A DNA stretch of 31,649 nucleotides from an uncultured Pelagibacteraceae bacterium (GTDB lineage Bacteria; Pseudomonadota; Alphaproteobacteria; Pelagibacterales; Pelagibacteraceae): contig CACCPR010000005.1 of NCBI GenBank assembly GCA_902548045.1, positions 1 through 31,649 of the forward strand. The letters are read 5' to 3'. Under the pieces are notes generated by a model. It worked only from the letters and a program-made list of their open reading frames with translations, did no database searches and had not been told where the DNA came from. Below, one piece after another: positions 1 through 6,443 of the stretch (positions within the stretch are counted from its first letter, which is position 1; each line of letters opens with the position of its first letter). The position numbers were made by a program, and so were the translations under genes.

Positions 1-18
1 AAAAAAATTGTCAGACAT
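1..18 (-). CDS. Possible 5' end of the next gene of the iron operon (partial)
   Basis: An ATG at 18..16 on the minus strand opens a frame reading MSDNFF before the window ends, 12 bases after the fbpB stop codon. In ferric-iron ABC operons the permease gene is often followed by an ATPase gene (fbpC), so this could be its start. Six codons cannot show that, and no clear Shine-Dalgarno sequence precedes the ATG. The call rests on position only. Confidence 0.25.
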
Positions 19-30
19 TTTTTAATTATA

Positions 31-1647
31 TTAGTTTTTTTTTGAAAGTATATATCTAGATGATAATAGAATTAATATTGTAGACCAAAATATCAGAAAA
101 AGAGCTGGTAATGCAGCCGCCTCTAACAGATCTTGAGATGCGTAAATATATGCTTGTGTTGCGAATGTTTCAAAATTAAAAGGTCTTAAAATTAGAGTAA
201 TGGGAAGTTCTTTTATTACCTCAAGAGAAATCAAAAGCATAACTAATATAATATTAGTTCTCAAATGAGGTATATGAATTTTTAAAAATGTTTTGATTTT
301 TGTATATCCAAGAAGATAAGCACTCTCATCAATTGAATTATTAATTTTTTCGTAACTTGATTTAATTCCATTAAAAGATAATGAAAAAAATCTAATAAAA
401 TATGCCAAGATCAATCCTAAAATAGATCCTATAAATATACTTTTAATGCTTCTAAAATTAAAATTTTCCGAAAAAAAATCACTTATATTGGAAAATAAAG
501 TTATAAAAGCAACTGCTAGAATTACCCCAGGTATTGCATATCCTGAAATTGAAAAGTTTGTTAGATAATTTAAAATTTTATTCTTAGAAATTCTACTTCC
601 ATAATTAATAAACAAAGATATTATAACTATAGACACACTAGCTAGAACTACTAATATTAAAGTATTTAAATTAATATTTATAATATTTATATCTTGAAAG
701 TATTTTGGGAATTTTATAGTCCAATAGATCATTTGAAGCACTGGAAATAAGAAGCTTAAAAATAATATTATTGAGCATGTAAAAAATGGTAGTAAGGCTT
801 TTTTACCGCTTAGTTTGATTTTAATAATAGGTTTGTATCCTCTTCCAGGTTGGTGATATTTGGCCTCTTTTCTTGAATATATTTCTATAGAAAATAAAAT
901 AAGTATAAAAAGTAACAATAAAAAAGAAATTTGATTTGCTGTATTTAAATCATCGAATGAAAGCCAAGAATTATAAATACCAGTAGTTAAAGTGTTCACG
1001 CTAAAAAAAGATACTGTGCCAAAATCTGACAGACATTCCATTGACACTAAAGCTAATCCTGCAATTATGGCTGGTCTTGCTGAGGGTAGAATTATTTTAA
1101 AAAAGGATTCTTTTGTTGATAGACCAAGGTTTTTACCAACTTCTATATAGTTATTTGATTGATAGTGAAACGATGCCCTGGTCAATACATAAACATAAGG
1201 AAAAAGTGAGAATGAAATTGCTATTATAGCTCCAAAAATTCCATCAATTTTAGGAATTATTAAATTATAATTATTCTCTCCAAAAAAGAAAGTTAATATT
1301 GAAAATGCTGTTCCATAATTTTCAAAAAAAGCAATTATTGAAAATGCATAGATATATCCAGGTACTGCAAAAGCTAAAATCAAAGTCCAGCTAAAAAAAT
1401 TAGAAAAAGGAAATGTATAAAAGGAAACGAAATATGCAGACAATACGCCCAAAAAGAAAGTAATCAATATTACAAAAAATAAAATAATAAAAGAATTCAA
1501 TATATAATCGAAAAGAAAAGTATTTTTTAATATAGTAAAATAATTACTAGTTTCGCTAAAAAAACTTAAAAATACTGTTATAATTGGCAATGCAACAATT
1601 AAAGCAATAAATACAGAACTAAAAAACCATAAATTATATTTTGTCAT
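31..1647 (-). CDS. fbpB: Ferric-iron ABC transporter permease, FbpB/SfuB type (fused two-lobe)
   Basis: An inner-membrane permease that would pass Fe(III), delivered by the periplasmic protein FbpA, into the cytoplasm using an ATPase partner. The 538-residue protein is almost entirely hydrophobic segments and has two homologous halves, as in FbpB/SfuB/FutB proteins. Each half carries an EAA-type loop that would dock on the ATPase: one near residues 169-195 (EVGKNLGLS...ILPSARPAI) and one near 440-465 (ESAYLLGYTK...IHIPHLRTN). The length is normal for the fused family. It lies downstream of fbpA on the same strand but is separated from it by about 280 bases holding a small CxxC frame and two possible RNA structures, so its expression may be lower than that of fbpA. 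The ATG at 1647 has no strong ribosome-binding site, which is common in this window. The substrate is inferred from fbpA and the Fur box. Confidence 0.88.
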   Translation of the reverse strand: MTKYNLWFFSSVFIALIVALPIITVFLSFFSETSNYFTILKNTFLFDYILNSFIILFFVILITFFLGVLSAYFVSFYTFPFSNFFSWTLILAFAVPGYIYAFSIIAFFENYGTAFSILTFFFGENNYNLIIPKIDGIFGAIIAISFSLFPYVYVLTRASFHYQSNNYIEVGKNLGLSTKESFFKIILPSARPAIIAGLALVSMECLSDFGTVSFFSVNTLTTGIYNSWLSFDDLNTANQISFLLLLFILILFSIEIYSRKEAKYHQPGRGYKPIIKIKLSGKKALLPFFTCSIILFLSFLFPVLQMIYWTIKFPKYFQDINIININLNTLILVVLASVSIVIISLFINYGSRISKNKILNYLTNFSISGYAIPGVILAVAFITLFSNISDFFSENFNFRSIKSIFIGSILGLILAYFIRFFSLSFNGIKSSYEKINNSIDESAYLLGYTKIKTFLKIHIPHLRTNIILVMLLISLEVIKELPITLILRPFNFETFATQAYIYASQDLLEAAALPALFLIFWSTILILLSSRYILSKKN

Positions 1648-1668
1648 AATTTAATCTTGTTACCATAC

Positions 1669-1725
1669 AAAAACCCCTGGCTAAAGCGGCTTAATTGTAG
1701 GACTCAGCTAGCATTTAAAACAGGG
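1669..1725 (-). ncRNA. Candidate structured leader or attenuator upstream of fbpB
   Basis: Read on the minus strand, CCCTG (1725-1721) pairs with CAGGG (1679-1675), next to an inner helix of GCTA with TAGC. The right arm is followed at once by a G and a run of five T. The element is GC-richer than its surroundings and ends 22 bases before the fbpB start. It looks like a stem closed by two short helices around a loop of roughly 25 bases, with a terminator-like U-tract. I tried to match it to common riboswitch cores (TPP, SAM-II/V, preQ1, fluoride, cobalamin, glycine) from memory and found no convincing fit. It could be an attenuator that lowers fbpB relative to fbpA, or an mRNA processing site. 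Confidence 0.35.
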
Positions 1726-1741
1726 AAATTGACATCAAACT

Positions 1742-1912
1742 TTAAATTTTTTTAAATAATGAAGAAACAATTCTTTTAACTTCCTCAATTTTAATTTCAC
1801 TTACTTTTCTACTTGAAAATTTTTGCTCCATTTTCTTAGCCTCTGACATACAAGGCGAACAACCAGTATTTAACTTGTTTAAGTTAATTTCTTTTTTATT
1901 TGTTCGCCTCAT
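1742..1912 (-). CDS. CxxC microprotein in the fbpA-fbpB spacer (56 aa, hypothetical)
   Basis: A 56-codon frame starts with ATG at 1912, 16 bases after the fbpA stop, and ends with TAA at 1742. I translated it by hand: a basic N-terminus (MRRTNKKEINLNKLNTG), then CSPC at residues 18-21, a charged stretch (MSEAKKMEQK), and a C-terminal segment with amphipathic-helix character (VSEIKIEEVKRIVSSLFKKI). There is no signal peptide or membrane segment, so it would be cytoplasmic. The CxxC pair in an iron-uptake operon suggests a metal- or redox-linked role, but I recognise no family. No Shine-Dalgarno sequence is evident, and codons 2-20 coincide with a nested stem-loop, so the alternative is that the region is a structured RNA and the frame is incidental. 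The plausible amino-acid order and the same-strand placement favour a real gene. Confidence 0.45.
   Translation of the reverse strand: MRRTNKKEINLNKLNTGCSPCMSEAKKMEQKFSSRKVSEIKIEEVKRIVSSLFKKI
1853..1909 (-). repeat. Nested inverted repeat just downstream of fbpA
   Basis: AGGCGAACAA at 1853-1862 and TTGTTCGCCT at 1900-1909 form a perfect 10-bp inverted repeat. Inside it, TTAACTT (1870-1876) and AAGTTAA (1881-1887) form a second perfect 7-bp stem with a GTTT loop. The outer stem ends 19 bases after the fbpA stop codon. No T-run follows on either strand, so it does not look like a simple intrinsic terminator. A 3' stabilising hairpin for the binding-protein mRNA, or a translational control element over the start of the CxxC frame, would both fit. 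Confidence 0.6.
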
Positions 1913-1928
1913 AAGGTTAACAAACGCG

Positions 1929-2948
1929 CTATTTCCACCCTGCGGCTGTCATTACTTCTAAAGCATCTGCTTGTCTTTTTCCGTAATTAACAACTTTGGT
2001 TTTGAGATCTTGTTTAAAGTCCAATCCCATATTTACTACAAGAGGATGAGGAGAAATGCCTGCAATCATTGGATATTCAAAAGTGTTATTTACAATGTGA
2101 TTTTGTGCTTCTTCACTCAATAAAAATTCTACTAATTTGATCGCATTAGCTTTATTAGGAGCCCATTTAACTAAACCAGCACCACTAATATTCATATGTG
2201 TACCTCTTCCATCTTGGTTAGGAAAAAATGGTTTTACTTTTTTGGCTGCGGCTTGTTGCTCTGGTCCTTTTTTTCCAGACAACATTAGAGCTAAATAATA
2301 TGTATTAGCAACTGCTATGTCAGCTTCTCCTGCTGCAACAGCTAGTATTTGGGCTCTATCGTTGCCTTTTGGATCTCTAGCCATATTAGCAACCATTCCT
2401 TTTGACCATTCCGCGATTTTTCCTTTTCCATTATTTTTGATTAATGAAGCTACTAGTGATTGATTGTAAATGTTATTTGAAGCTCTTATAACTAATCTAC
2501 CTTTCCATTTTGGATCAGCTAAACTTTCATAAGTCAAACCTGCTAGTTCTGCACCACTAACTCTTTCTGGAGCAAAATAAACTATCCTTGCTCTTTTAGC
2601 TATTCCAACCCATTTAGATGTTCTAAAGTTACTAGGAACTGCAGACTTAATATCAGAACTTGTTAATCCACCTTGTAAATTATTAGAAAAAGCGCCTAGT
2701 CTTCCAGCATCGGCAGTAATGTAAAGGTCAGCTTGACTATCCGCGCCCTCTTCAATTATCCTTTTTTCTAGAGCTCCTGACTTGCCAGATACTACATTTA
2801 CTTTAATTCCAGTTTTAGCTGTAAATTTTTCGTAAAGTTGTACATCTGAATCGTAATGTCTGGCACTAAATATATTTACTTCGTTAGCAAATAAGCTGCT
2901 AGTAAAAGCAAATATCAATGCATAGACAATTATAGTTATTTTTTTCAT
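1929..2948 (-). CDS. fbpA: Periplasmic ferric-iron-binding protein, FbpA/FutA type
   Basis: The substrate-binding protein of a ferric-iron ABC importer. The 339-residue product begins with a signal peptide (MKKITIIVYALIFAF...SLFA) with probable cleavage before NEVNIFSARH at residue 22. The mature N-terminus resembles the FutA/IdiA group. Likely iron ligands are Tyr32 (in RHYDSD), Tyr161 (in SNNIYNQSL) and the paired Tyr217-Tyr218 (in NTYYLALM), matching the tyrosine-rich Fe(III) site known for this family. Length is normal. The gene heads the iron block, with a Fur box and a palindrome in the 100 bases upstream, so repression by Fur-iron is the likely control. Its GC content and use of common codons are visibly higher than those of the permease, as expected for an abundant periplasmic protein. 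A weak GAGA ribosome-binding site lies just before the ATG. Confidence 0.93.
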   Translation of the reverse strand: MKKITIIVYALIFAFTSSLFANEVNIFSARHYDSDVQLYEKFTAKTGIKVNVVSGKSGALEKRIIEEGADSQADLYITADAGRLGAFSNNLQGGLTSSDIKSAVPSNFRTSKWVGIAKRARIVYFAPERVSGAELAGLTYESLADPKWKGRLVIRASNNIYNQSLVASLIKNNGKGKIAEWSKGMVANMARDPKGNDRAQILAVAAGEADIAVANTYYLALMLSGKKGPEQQAAAKKVKPFFPNQDGRGTHMNISGAGLVKWAPNKANAIKLVEFLLSEEAQNHIVNNTFEYPMIAGISPHPLVVNMGLDFKQDLKTKVVNYGKRQADALEVMTAAGWK

Positions 2949-2976
2949 ATTTCTCGTTTTCTTTAATTGATAATAG

Positions 2977-2995
2977 TTCTCAACTTAGTTGAGAA
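2977..2995. promoter_or_regulatory. 19-bp palindrome next to the Fur box
   Basis: TTCTCAACTTAGTTGAGAA is a perfect 9+1+9 dyad lying one base away from the Fur box and about 30 bases upstream of the fbpA start. It could be a second operator for another iron-responsive or redox regulator, an extension of the Fur site, or a hairpin in the 5' leader if transcription starts upstream of it. I cannot assign the regulator. Confidence 0.55.
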
Positions 2996-2996
2996 T

Positions 2997-3015
2997 GAGA
3001 ATGATTATCATTGTC
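2997..3015. promoter_or_regulatory. Fur box upstream of fbpA
   Basis: Read on the minus strand, GACAATGATAATCATTCTC matches the classical Fur consensus GATAATGATAATCATTATC at 17 of 19 positions. On the plus strand it is preceded by a further GAGAAT unit, giving the hexamer array typical of extended Fur sites. It lies about 50 bases upstream of the fbpA start and about 65 bases upstream of the divergent small gene at 3080, so it could control both. Confidence 0.85.
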
Positions 3016-3079
3016 ATAAATGACGCACCCTAAAGTAGAAGTCTGTTGATAACATTAGACAAATAAGGTTTAAGTAAGA

Positions 3080-3295
3080 ATGTTACAAATTAACCCAAAA
3101 AAATTCAAACACATTCAAAATAAAACTATACCATCACCACTTAGACCTAAGTTTAGAAACAAAAGTGAGACAAACATTTATTTTTTATCAAAAAGGAAAT
3201 TAGACCATAATAAGAGAAATATTTTAATAAAGCGCGCTAAAATTTTTCTTTCAATTTTGATTATTGGATTTGGCGGATACCTATTATCAAACTAA
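3080..3295 (+). CDS. Small basic protein with C-terminal membrane anchor (71 aa, hypothetical)
   Basis: I do not recognise this family. The 71-residue product has a strongly basic N-terminal two-thirds (many Lys, Arg and Asn) and a single hydrophobic segment at its C-terminus (IFLSILIIGFGGYLLS, about residues 55-70), so it looks tail-anchored with its basic part in the cytoplasm. It is divergent from fbpA across an intergenic region with the Fur box, which leaves open joint iron control. Its last four bases overlap the 3' end of the convergent hydratase gene. No good Shine-Dalgarno sequence is visible. A chance frame is possible, but the clean hydrophobic tail and lack of a competing gene on the other strand favour a real gene. 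Confidence 0.55.
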   Translation: MLQINPKKFKHIQNKTIPSPLRPKFRNKSETNIYFLSKRKLDHNKRNILIKRAKIFLSILIIGFGGYLLSN

Positions 3296-4068
3296 ATAAT
3301 TTTAGCTTTAACAGAGCCTATTTTATCAATATTTCCTAAGTAAAAGCCTTTTCCCATAATAGGAACAACACCTACAGTAGATCCAGTAAAAACATAAAAA
3401 TTACGGTTTATTTTTATGTTTTCTTTTTTGAGTTTATTTAAAACAAATCTTAATGAATTTAAAGGATCAACATAAACAGTGTTTGTGTTACCTTCTACAA
3501 AATGGTTAATCTTACTATTTGAAATTTTTGTTTTTAAATTTTTAATATTTATTCTGCTAAATTTTTTTTTTGGTCCAATTATAAATTTAACATTTGCCCC
3601 AAAATCCGAACATAGATCACCAAGATATTTAATTCCTTTTTTTCTTTGCCTATAACCAACCACCTCGATACAGGGAGCCATATGAGAAATATATTTAAGC
3701 ATACTTTTTTTGGAGATTTTAATTTTACTTTTGAGTATTTCTTTTTTTAATAAATAACAAACTTCAAGTTCTACTCCCAAAGTATACTTATTAATTCTAA
3801 CAGATTTTTTATTTTTTAATAAATTATGTTTATAGACAGCAGCATAAAAAGGTTCTTTTTCTTTTAGCTTCTTTAAAACTGGAAGAGCGGTACCCCCAGC
3901 TTTATATCCAATGATTGGTTTTTTTATCTTACTCTCACAAAGATTTTTAAATTTTTCTGCTTCGGTAATTTTTTTTGTAAATTTGCTTGGAATCGGCGAA
4001 ATAATCTTATTTTTTAAAAATGCTTTTACAAGTTTATTAGCGATAGAATTTATCTTTTTATTTTGCAT
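3292..4068 (-). CDS. 2-keto-4-pentenoate hydratase-like protein (MhpD/FAH superfamily)
   Basis: A member of the fumarylacetoacetate-hydrolase fold family, closest in motif pattern to MhpD/HpcG hydratases, which add water to 2-hydroxydienoate intermediates of ring-cleavage pathways. I chose the ATG at 4068 (258 residues). The longer frame from 4122 adds 18 unusual residues and would overlap the divergent gene at 4111. In the 258-residue numbering, GYK at 54-56, the metal-binding GVELE at 98-102 and SDFGAN at 154-159 line up with family active-site positions, so catalysis is plausible. The C-terminus (FTGSTVGVVPI...GSVKAKI) matches the family's closing region. No other ring-cleavage genes are nearby, so the substrate is unknown. 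It stands alone between two small plus-strand genes. Confidence 0.75.
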   Translation of the reverse strand: MQNKKINSIANKLVKAFLKNKIISPIPSKFTKKITEAEKFKNLCESKIKKPIIGYKAGGTALPVLKKLKEKEPFYAAVYKHNLLKNKKSVRINKYTLGVELEVCYLLKKEILKSKIKISKKSMLKYISHMAPCIEVVGYRQRKKGIKYLGDLCSDFGANVKFIIGPKKKFSRINIKNLKTKISNSKINHFVEGNTNTVYVDPLNSLRFVLNKLKKENIKINRNFYVFTGSTVGVVPIMGKGFYLGNIDKIGSVKAKII

Positions 4069-4110
4069 TAAAATCTTTAATTTTTTTATGTTAGTGATAT
4101 AACAAATAAA

Positions 4111-4293
4111 ATGAAAGAACAATACAGTATAGAAGAAATTTTAAAAGCAGTTGGAGATTTACAAAGTTTACGTAAAGTAGAAAAGCCAAATAACAATAAA
4201 AAAAAAGATACTAAAATTGTTGCAAAATCTGACATTCCTGCAAACACTCTAAGATTAATACAGGAAGCAGAAAGTGCAATTAAATCAAAGTAG
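4111..4293 (+). CDS. Small charged protein (60 aa, hypothetical)
   Basis: I do not recognise this protein. The 60-residue product has an N-terminal probable helix (YSIEEILKAVGDLQSLRKV), a lysine/asparagine-rich linker (NNNKKKDTK) and a second probable helix at the C-terminus (NTLRLIQEAESAIKSK). It has no signal peptide, membrane segment or cysteine. The IEEIL opening recalls the first helix of some alphaproteobacterial scaffold proteins such as PopZ, but that resemblance is too short to name it. It is divergent from the hydratase gene, with 42 bases between the start codons, and its 3' end overlaps the convergent gap gene by 14 bases. The overlap with gap and the short length keep confidence moderate. 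Confidence 0.5.
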   Translation: MKEQYSIEEILKAVGDLQSLRKVEKPNNNKKKDTKIVAKSDIPANTLRLIQEAESAIKSK

Positions 4294-5284
4294 CGATCTG
4301 AATAGCAGTATCACACATTCGATTTGAAAACCCCCATTCATTATCATACCAGGAAAGTACTCTACTAAATTTTCCTTTAATAACTTGAGTTTGAGTTGAG
4401 TCAAAAATTGAACTATGAGAATTATGATTAAAATCCTTCGAAACAAGAGGTTTTTTATTAATTTCCATAATTCCTTTCAATTCTCCATTAGCAGCTTTAA
4501 TCATCGCTTCATTAATTTTTTCAGCAGAAGTTTCTTTATCTGTAACAATGGTTAAATCAATCAAAGAAACATTTGGTGTTGGAACTCTAATGGCTGTGCC
4601 ATCCAATTTTCCTTTTAAACTAGGCAAAACTAAACTCATCGCTTTAGCTGCCCCTGTAGATGTTGGTATCATTGATCCTTCGGTAGATCTCGCTCTTCTC
4701 AAATCTTTATGTAATGTATCAAGGAGTTTTTGATCTCCAGTATAACTATGTATAGTGGTCATATAACCATAAGTAATACCAAAAGTTTTTTCTAAAACCA
4801 TAGCAACTGGAGCTAAGCAATTTGTCGTACAAGATCCATTTGAAATAATGTTATGATTTTTATTTAGGTCTTTGCTGTTTACACCTTGCACTATAGTAAA
4901 GTCTACTTCTTTGGCTGGTGCTGAAATAATAACTTTTTTTGCTCCTGCTTTTATATGTTTGCCGGCAGACTCTTTATCAAGAAAAAAACCTGTGCATTCT
5001 AAAACAACATCTGCTCCAATTTTTCCCCAAGGTAATTTGATCGGATCTTTTTCTGCAAATACTCTAATATTTTGATCGTCTATTTGAAAACCATCTGATG
5101 TTGTTTTAACATTATTATTTAAAGTTCCATGAGTACTATCGTATTTAATTAAATGTGCATTAGTTTCAATAGAACCTAAATCGTTAATTCCTACCACCTG
5201 AATTTTGCCTTTGTAGTTTTCTAATAAAGCTCTTAAGATTAGTCGACCTATTCTTCCAAAACCATTAATTCCAATTTTAACCAT
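4280..5284 (-). CDS. gap: Glyceraldehyde-3-phosphate dehydrogenase
   Basis: A cytoplasmic enzyme that oxidises glyceraldehyde 3-phosphate to 1,3-bisphosphoglycerate with NAD and phosphate. The 334-residue protein is full length: a Rossmann domain with NGFGRIGR at 7-14 and the cofactor residue Asp35 in GINDL, then the catalytic SNGSCTTNC motif with Cys152, the partner His179 (TIHSYTGDQ), and the closing WYDNEWGFSNR. Asp35 points to NAD use, as in catabolic GapA-type enzymes. The start codon lies 5 bases after the glpU stop, so it is probably the last gene of the glycerol-import operon. This would link glycerol uptake directly to lower glycolysis, with TpiA (encoded elsewhere in this window) converting the dihydroxyacetone phosphate. 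Its 3' end overlaps a convergent small gene by 14 bases. Confidence 0.97.
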   Translation of the reverse strand: MVKIGINGFGRIGRLILRALLENYKGKIQVVGINDLGSIETNAHLIKYDSTHGTLNNNVKTTSDGFQIDDQNIRVFAEKDPIKLPWGKIGADVVLECTGFFLDKESAGKHIKAGAKKVIISAPAKEVDFTIVQGVNSKDLNKNHNIISNGSCTTNCLAPVAMVLEKTFGITYGYMTTIHSYTGDQKLLDTLHKDLRRARSTEGSMIPTSTGAAKAMSLVLPSLKGKLDGTAIRVPTPNVSLIDLTIVTDKETSAEKINEAMIKAANGELKGIMEINKKPLVSKDFNHNSHSSIFDSTQTQVIKGKFSRVLSWYDNEWGFSNRMCDTAIQIATLI

Positions 5285-5289
5285 AAGAT

Positions 5290-5643
5290 TTATACGTATT
5301 TAAATACAACAATAAAATAAGCAACGCAAATTATTGATGCTATCCACAAAACACTCCCGACCAATCCAAGCCATGCTAAATGAATAAATGCACTACCAAG
5401 TAATGAAACAAACAATCTATCTCCTCTAGTAGTATCTAAACCTAAAATACCTTTTCTAGGAGAGCCTCCTGGTACTTTCTTTTCCCAAATAAGCATTACC
5501 GTTATGCATAAAGCTATAAAAATGAAAAAAGCAGCTGTTTGCCATGTCCAAGCCATCCATGAAAATAAATCAAAATCAAAAAAACCTTTTTCTTTTGCTT
5601 TACCAACTTCACCCCATGTAGCTGCATACAATTTCGTAAACAT
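5290..5643 (-). CDS. glpU: GlpU-type small membrane protein of the glycerol ABC transporter (DUF2160)
   Basis: A 117-residue integral membrane protein with a short N-terminal lead, a long hydrophobic segment at about 28-50 (MAWTWQTAAFFIFIALC...), a central hydrophilic loop rich in Gly and Arg (VPGGSPRKGILGLDTTRGDR) and two further hydrophobic segments near 80-116. This is the pattern of the DUF2160 family, whose genes accompany the GlpSTPQUV glycerol importer described in Rhizobium leguminosarum, where the protein is called GlpU and its biochemical role is not known. It overlaps the permease gene glpQ by one base and is followed 5 bases later by gap. I infer it is an accessory subunit of the importer complex in the inner membrane. 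Confidence 0.85.
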   Translation of the reverse strand: MFTKLYAATWGEVGKAKEKGFFDFDLFSWMAWTWQTAAFFIFIALCITVMLIWEKKVPGGSPRKGILGLDTTRGDRLFVSLLGSAFIHLAWLGLVGSVLWIASIICVAYFIVVFKYV

Positions 5644-6443
5644 TAAACCCTTCCCATCGCAAATCCTTTAGCAATATAATTTTTTACAAAGTAAATTACA
5701 ATTGCTCCTGGGATTATTGTTAAAGTTCCTGCTGCAGCTAATAAACCAAGTTCATATCCTGAGGTACTTGCAGTTCTAGTCATAGTAGCTGCTATTGGTT
5801 TTGCAGCAGTAGCTGTTAGTGTTTTCGCTAATAAAAGTTCAACCCAGGAGAACATAAAGCAGAAAAACATAGTTATACCTATTCCGGCTGCAATGGTTGG
5901 TACGAATATTTTAAAGAAAAATCTACCAAAAGAATAACCATCCACATAAGCTGTTTCATCTAATTCTTTAGGAACAGCAGACATAAATCCTTCTAAAATC
6001 CAAACTGCAAGAGGAATATTAAACAAACAGTGAGACAGCGCTACGGCTATATGAGTATCAAATAAGTTTACAGATGAATAAAATTGGAAAAATGGCAAAG
6101 CAAAAACTGCTGGTGGAGCCATTCTATTAGTTAACAGCCAAAAGAATAGGTGTTTGTCTCCCAAAAATTTGTACCTAGAAAACGCGTAAGCTGCAGGTAA
6201 AGCGGCTGCTACTGAAATAACAGTGTTAAATACTGTGTATGTAATTGAATTTATATAACCCATGTACCAAGTGCTGTCTGTAAATATTTTCACATAATTC
6301 TCTGTTGTAAATTTTTGTGGCCATAATGAATATGTATTTATAATTTCAGTAGTTGTTTTAAATGACATATTTATTAACCAATAGATCGGTAACATTAAAA
6401 AAATTATATATATTGTAGGTACTAACCATTTATACTTTTTCAT
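5643..6443 (-). CDS. glpQ: Glycerol ABC transporter permease GlpQ (MalG-like)
   Basis: The second permease subunit of the glycerol importer. The 266-residue protein has about six membrane segments, starting with KYKWLVPTIYIIFLMLPIYWLIN, and the MalG-type EAA loop (PKELDETAYVDGYSFGRFFFK) near residues 170-190 that would contact an ATPase subunit. A periplasmic stretch after the first helix (SFKTTTEIIN) is typical of sugar/polyol importers of this class. It overlaps glpP by four bases (ATGA) and glpU by one base, which implies translational coupling. Glycerol rather than a sugar is inferred from glpK next door, the GlpU partner and the atypical ATPase pair. This GlpQ is not the glycerophosphodiester phosphodiesterase that carries the same name in E. 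coli. Confidence 0.88.
   Translation of the reverse strand: MKKYKWLVPTIYIIFLMLPIYWLINMSFKTTTEIINTYSLWPQKFTTENYVKIFTDSTWYMGYINSITYTVFNTVISVAAALPAAYAFSRYKFLGDKHLFFWLLTNRMAPPAVFALPFFQFYSSVNLFDTHIAVALSHCLFNIPLAVWILEGFMSAVPKELDETAYVDGYSFGRFFFKIFVPTIAAGIGITMFFCFMFSWVELLLAKTLTATAAKPIAATMTRTASTSGYELGLLAAAGTLTIIPGAIVIYFVKNYIAKGFAMGRV

Noticed and set aside
1669..1725. A tRNA or known riboswitch in the GC-richer spacer upstream of fbpB
   Set aside because: No cloverleaf, no T-loop GTTCGA motif and no match to riboswitch cores I could recall; kept only as an unassigned structured element.
4069..4122. N-terminal extension of the hydratase to the ATG at 4122
   Set aside because: It adds 18 residues with no family match and would overlap the start of the divergent gene at 4111.
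4548..5075. Two plus-strand frames of 61 and 67 codons inside gap
   Set aside because: Antisense to GAPDH with all motifs intact; no independent support.
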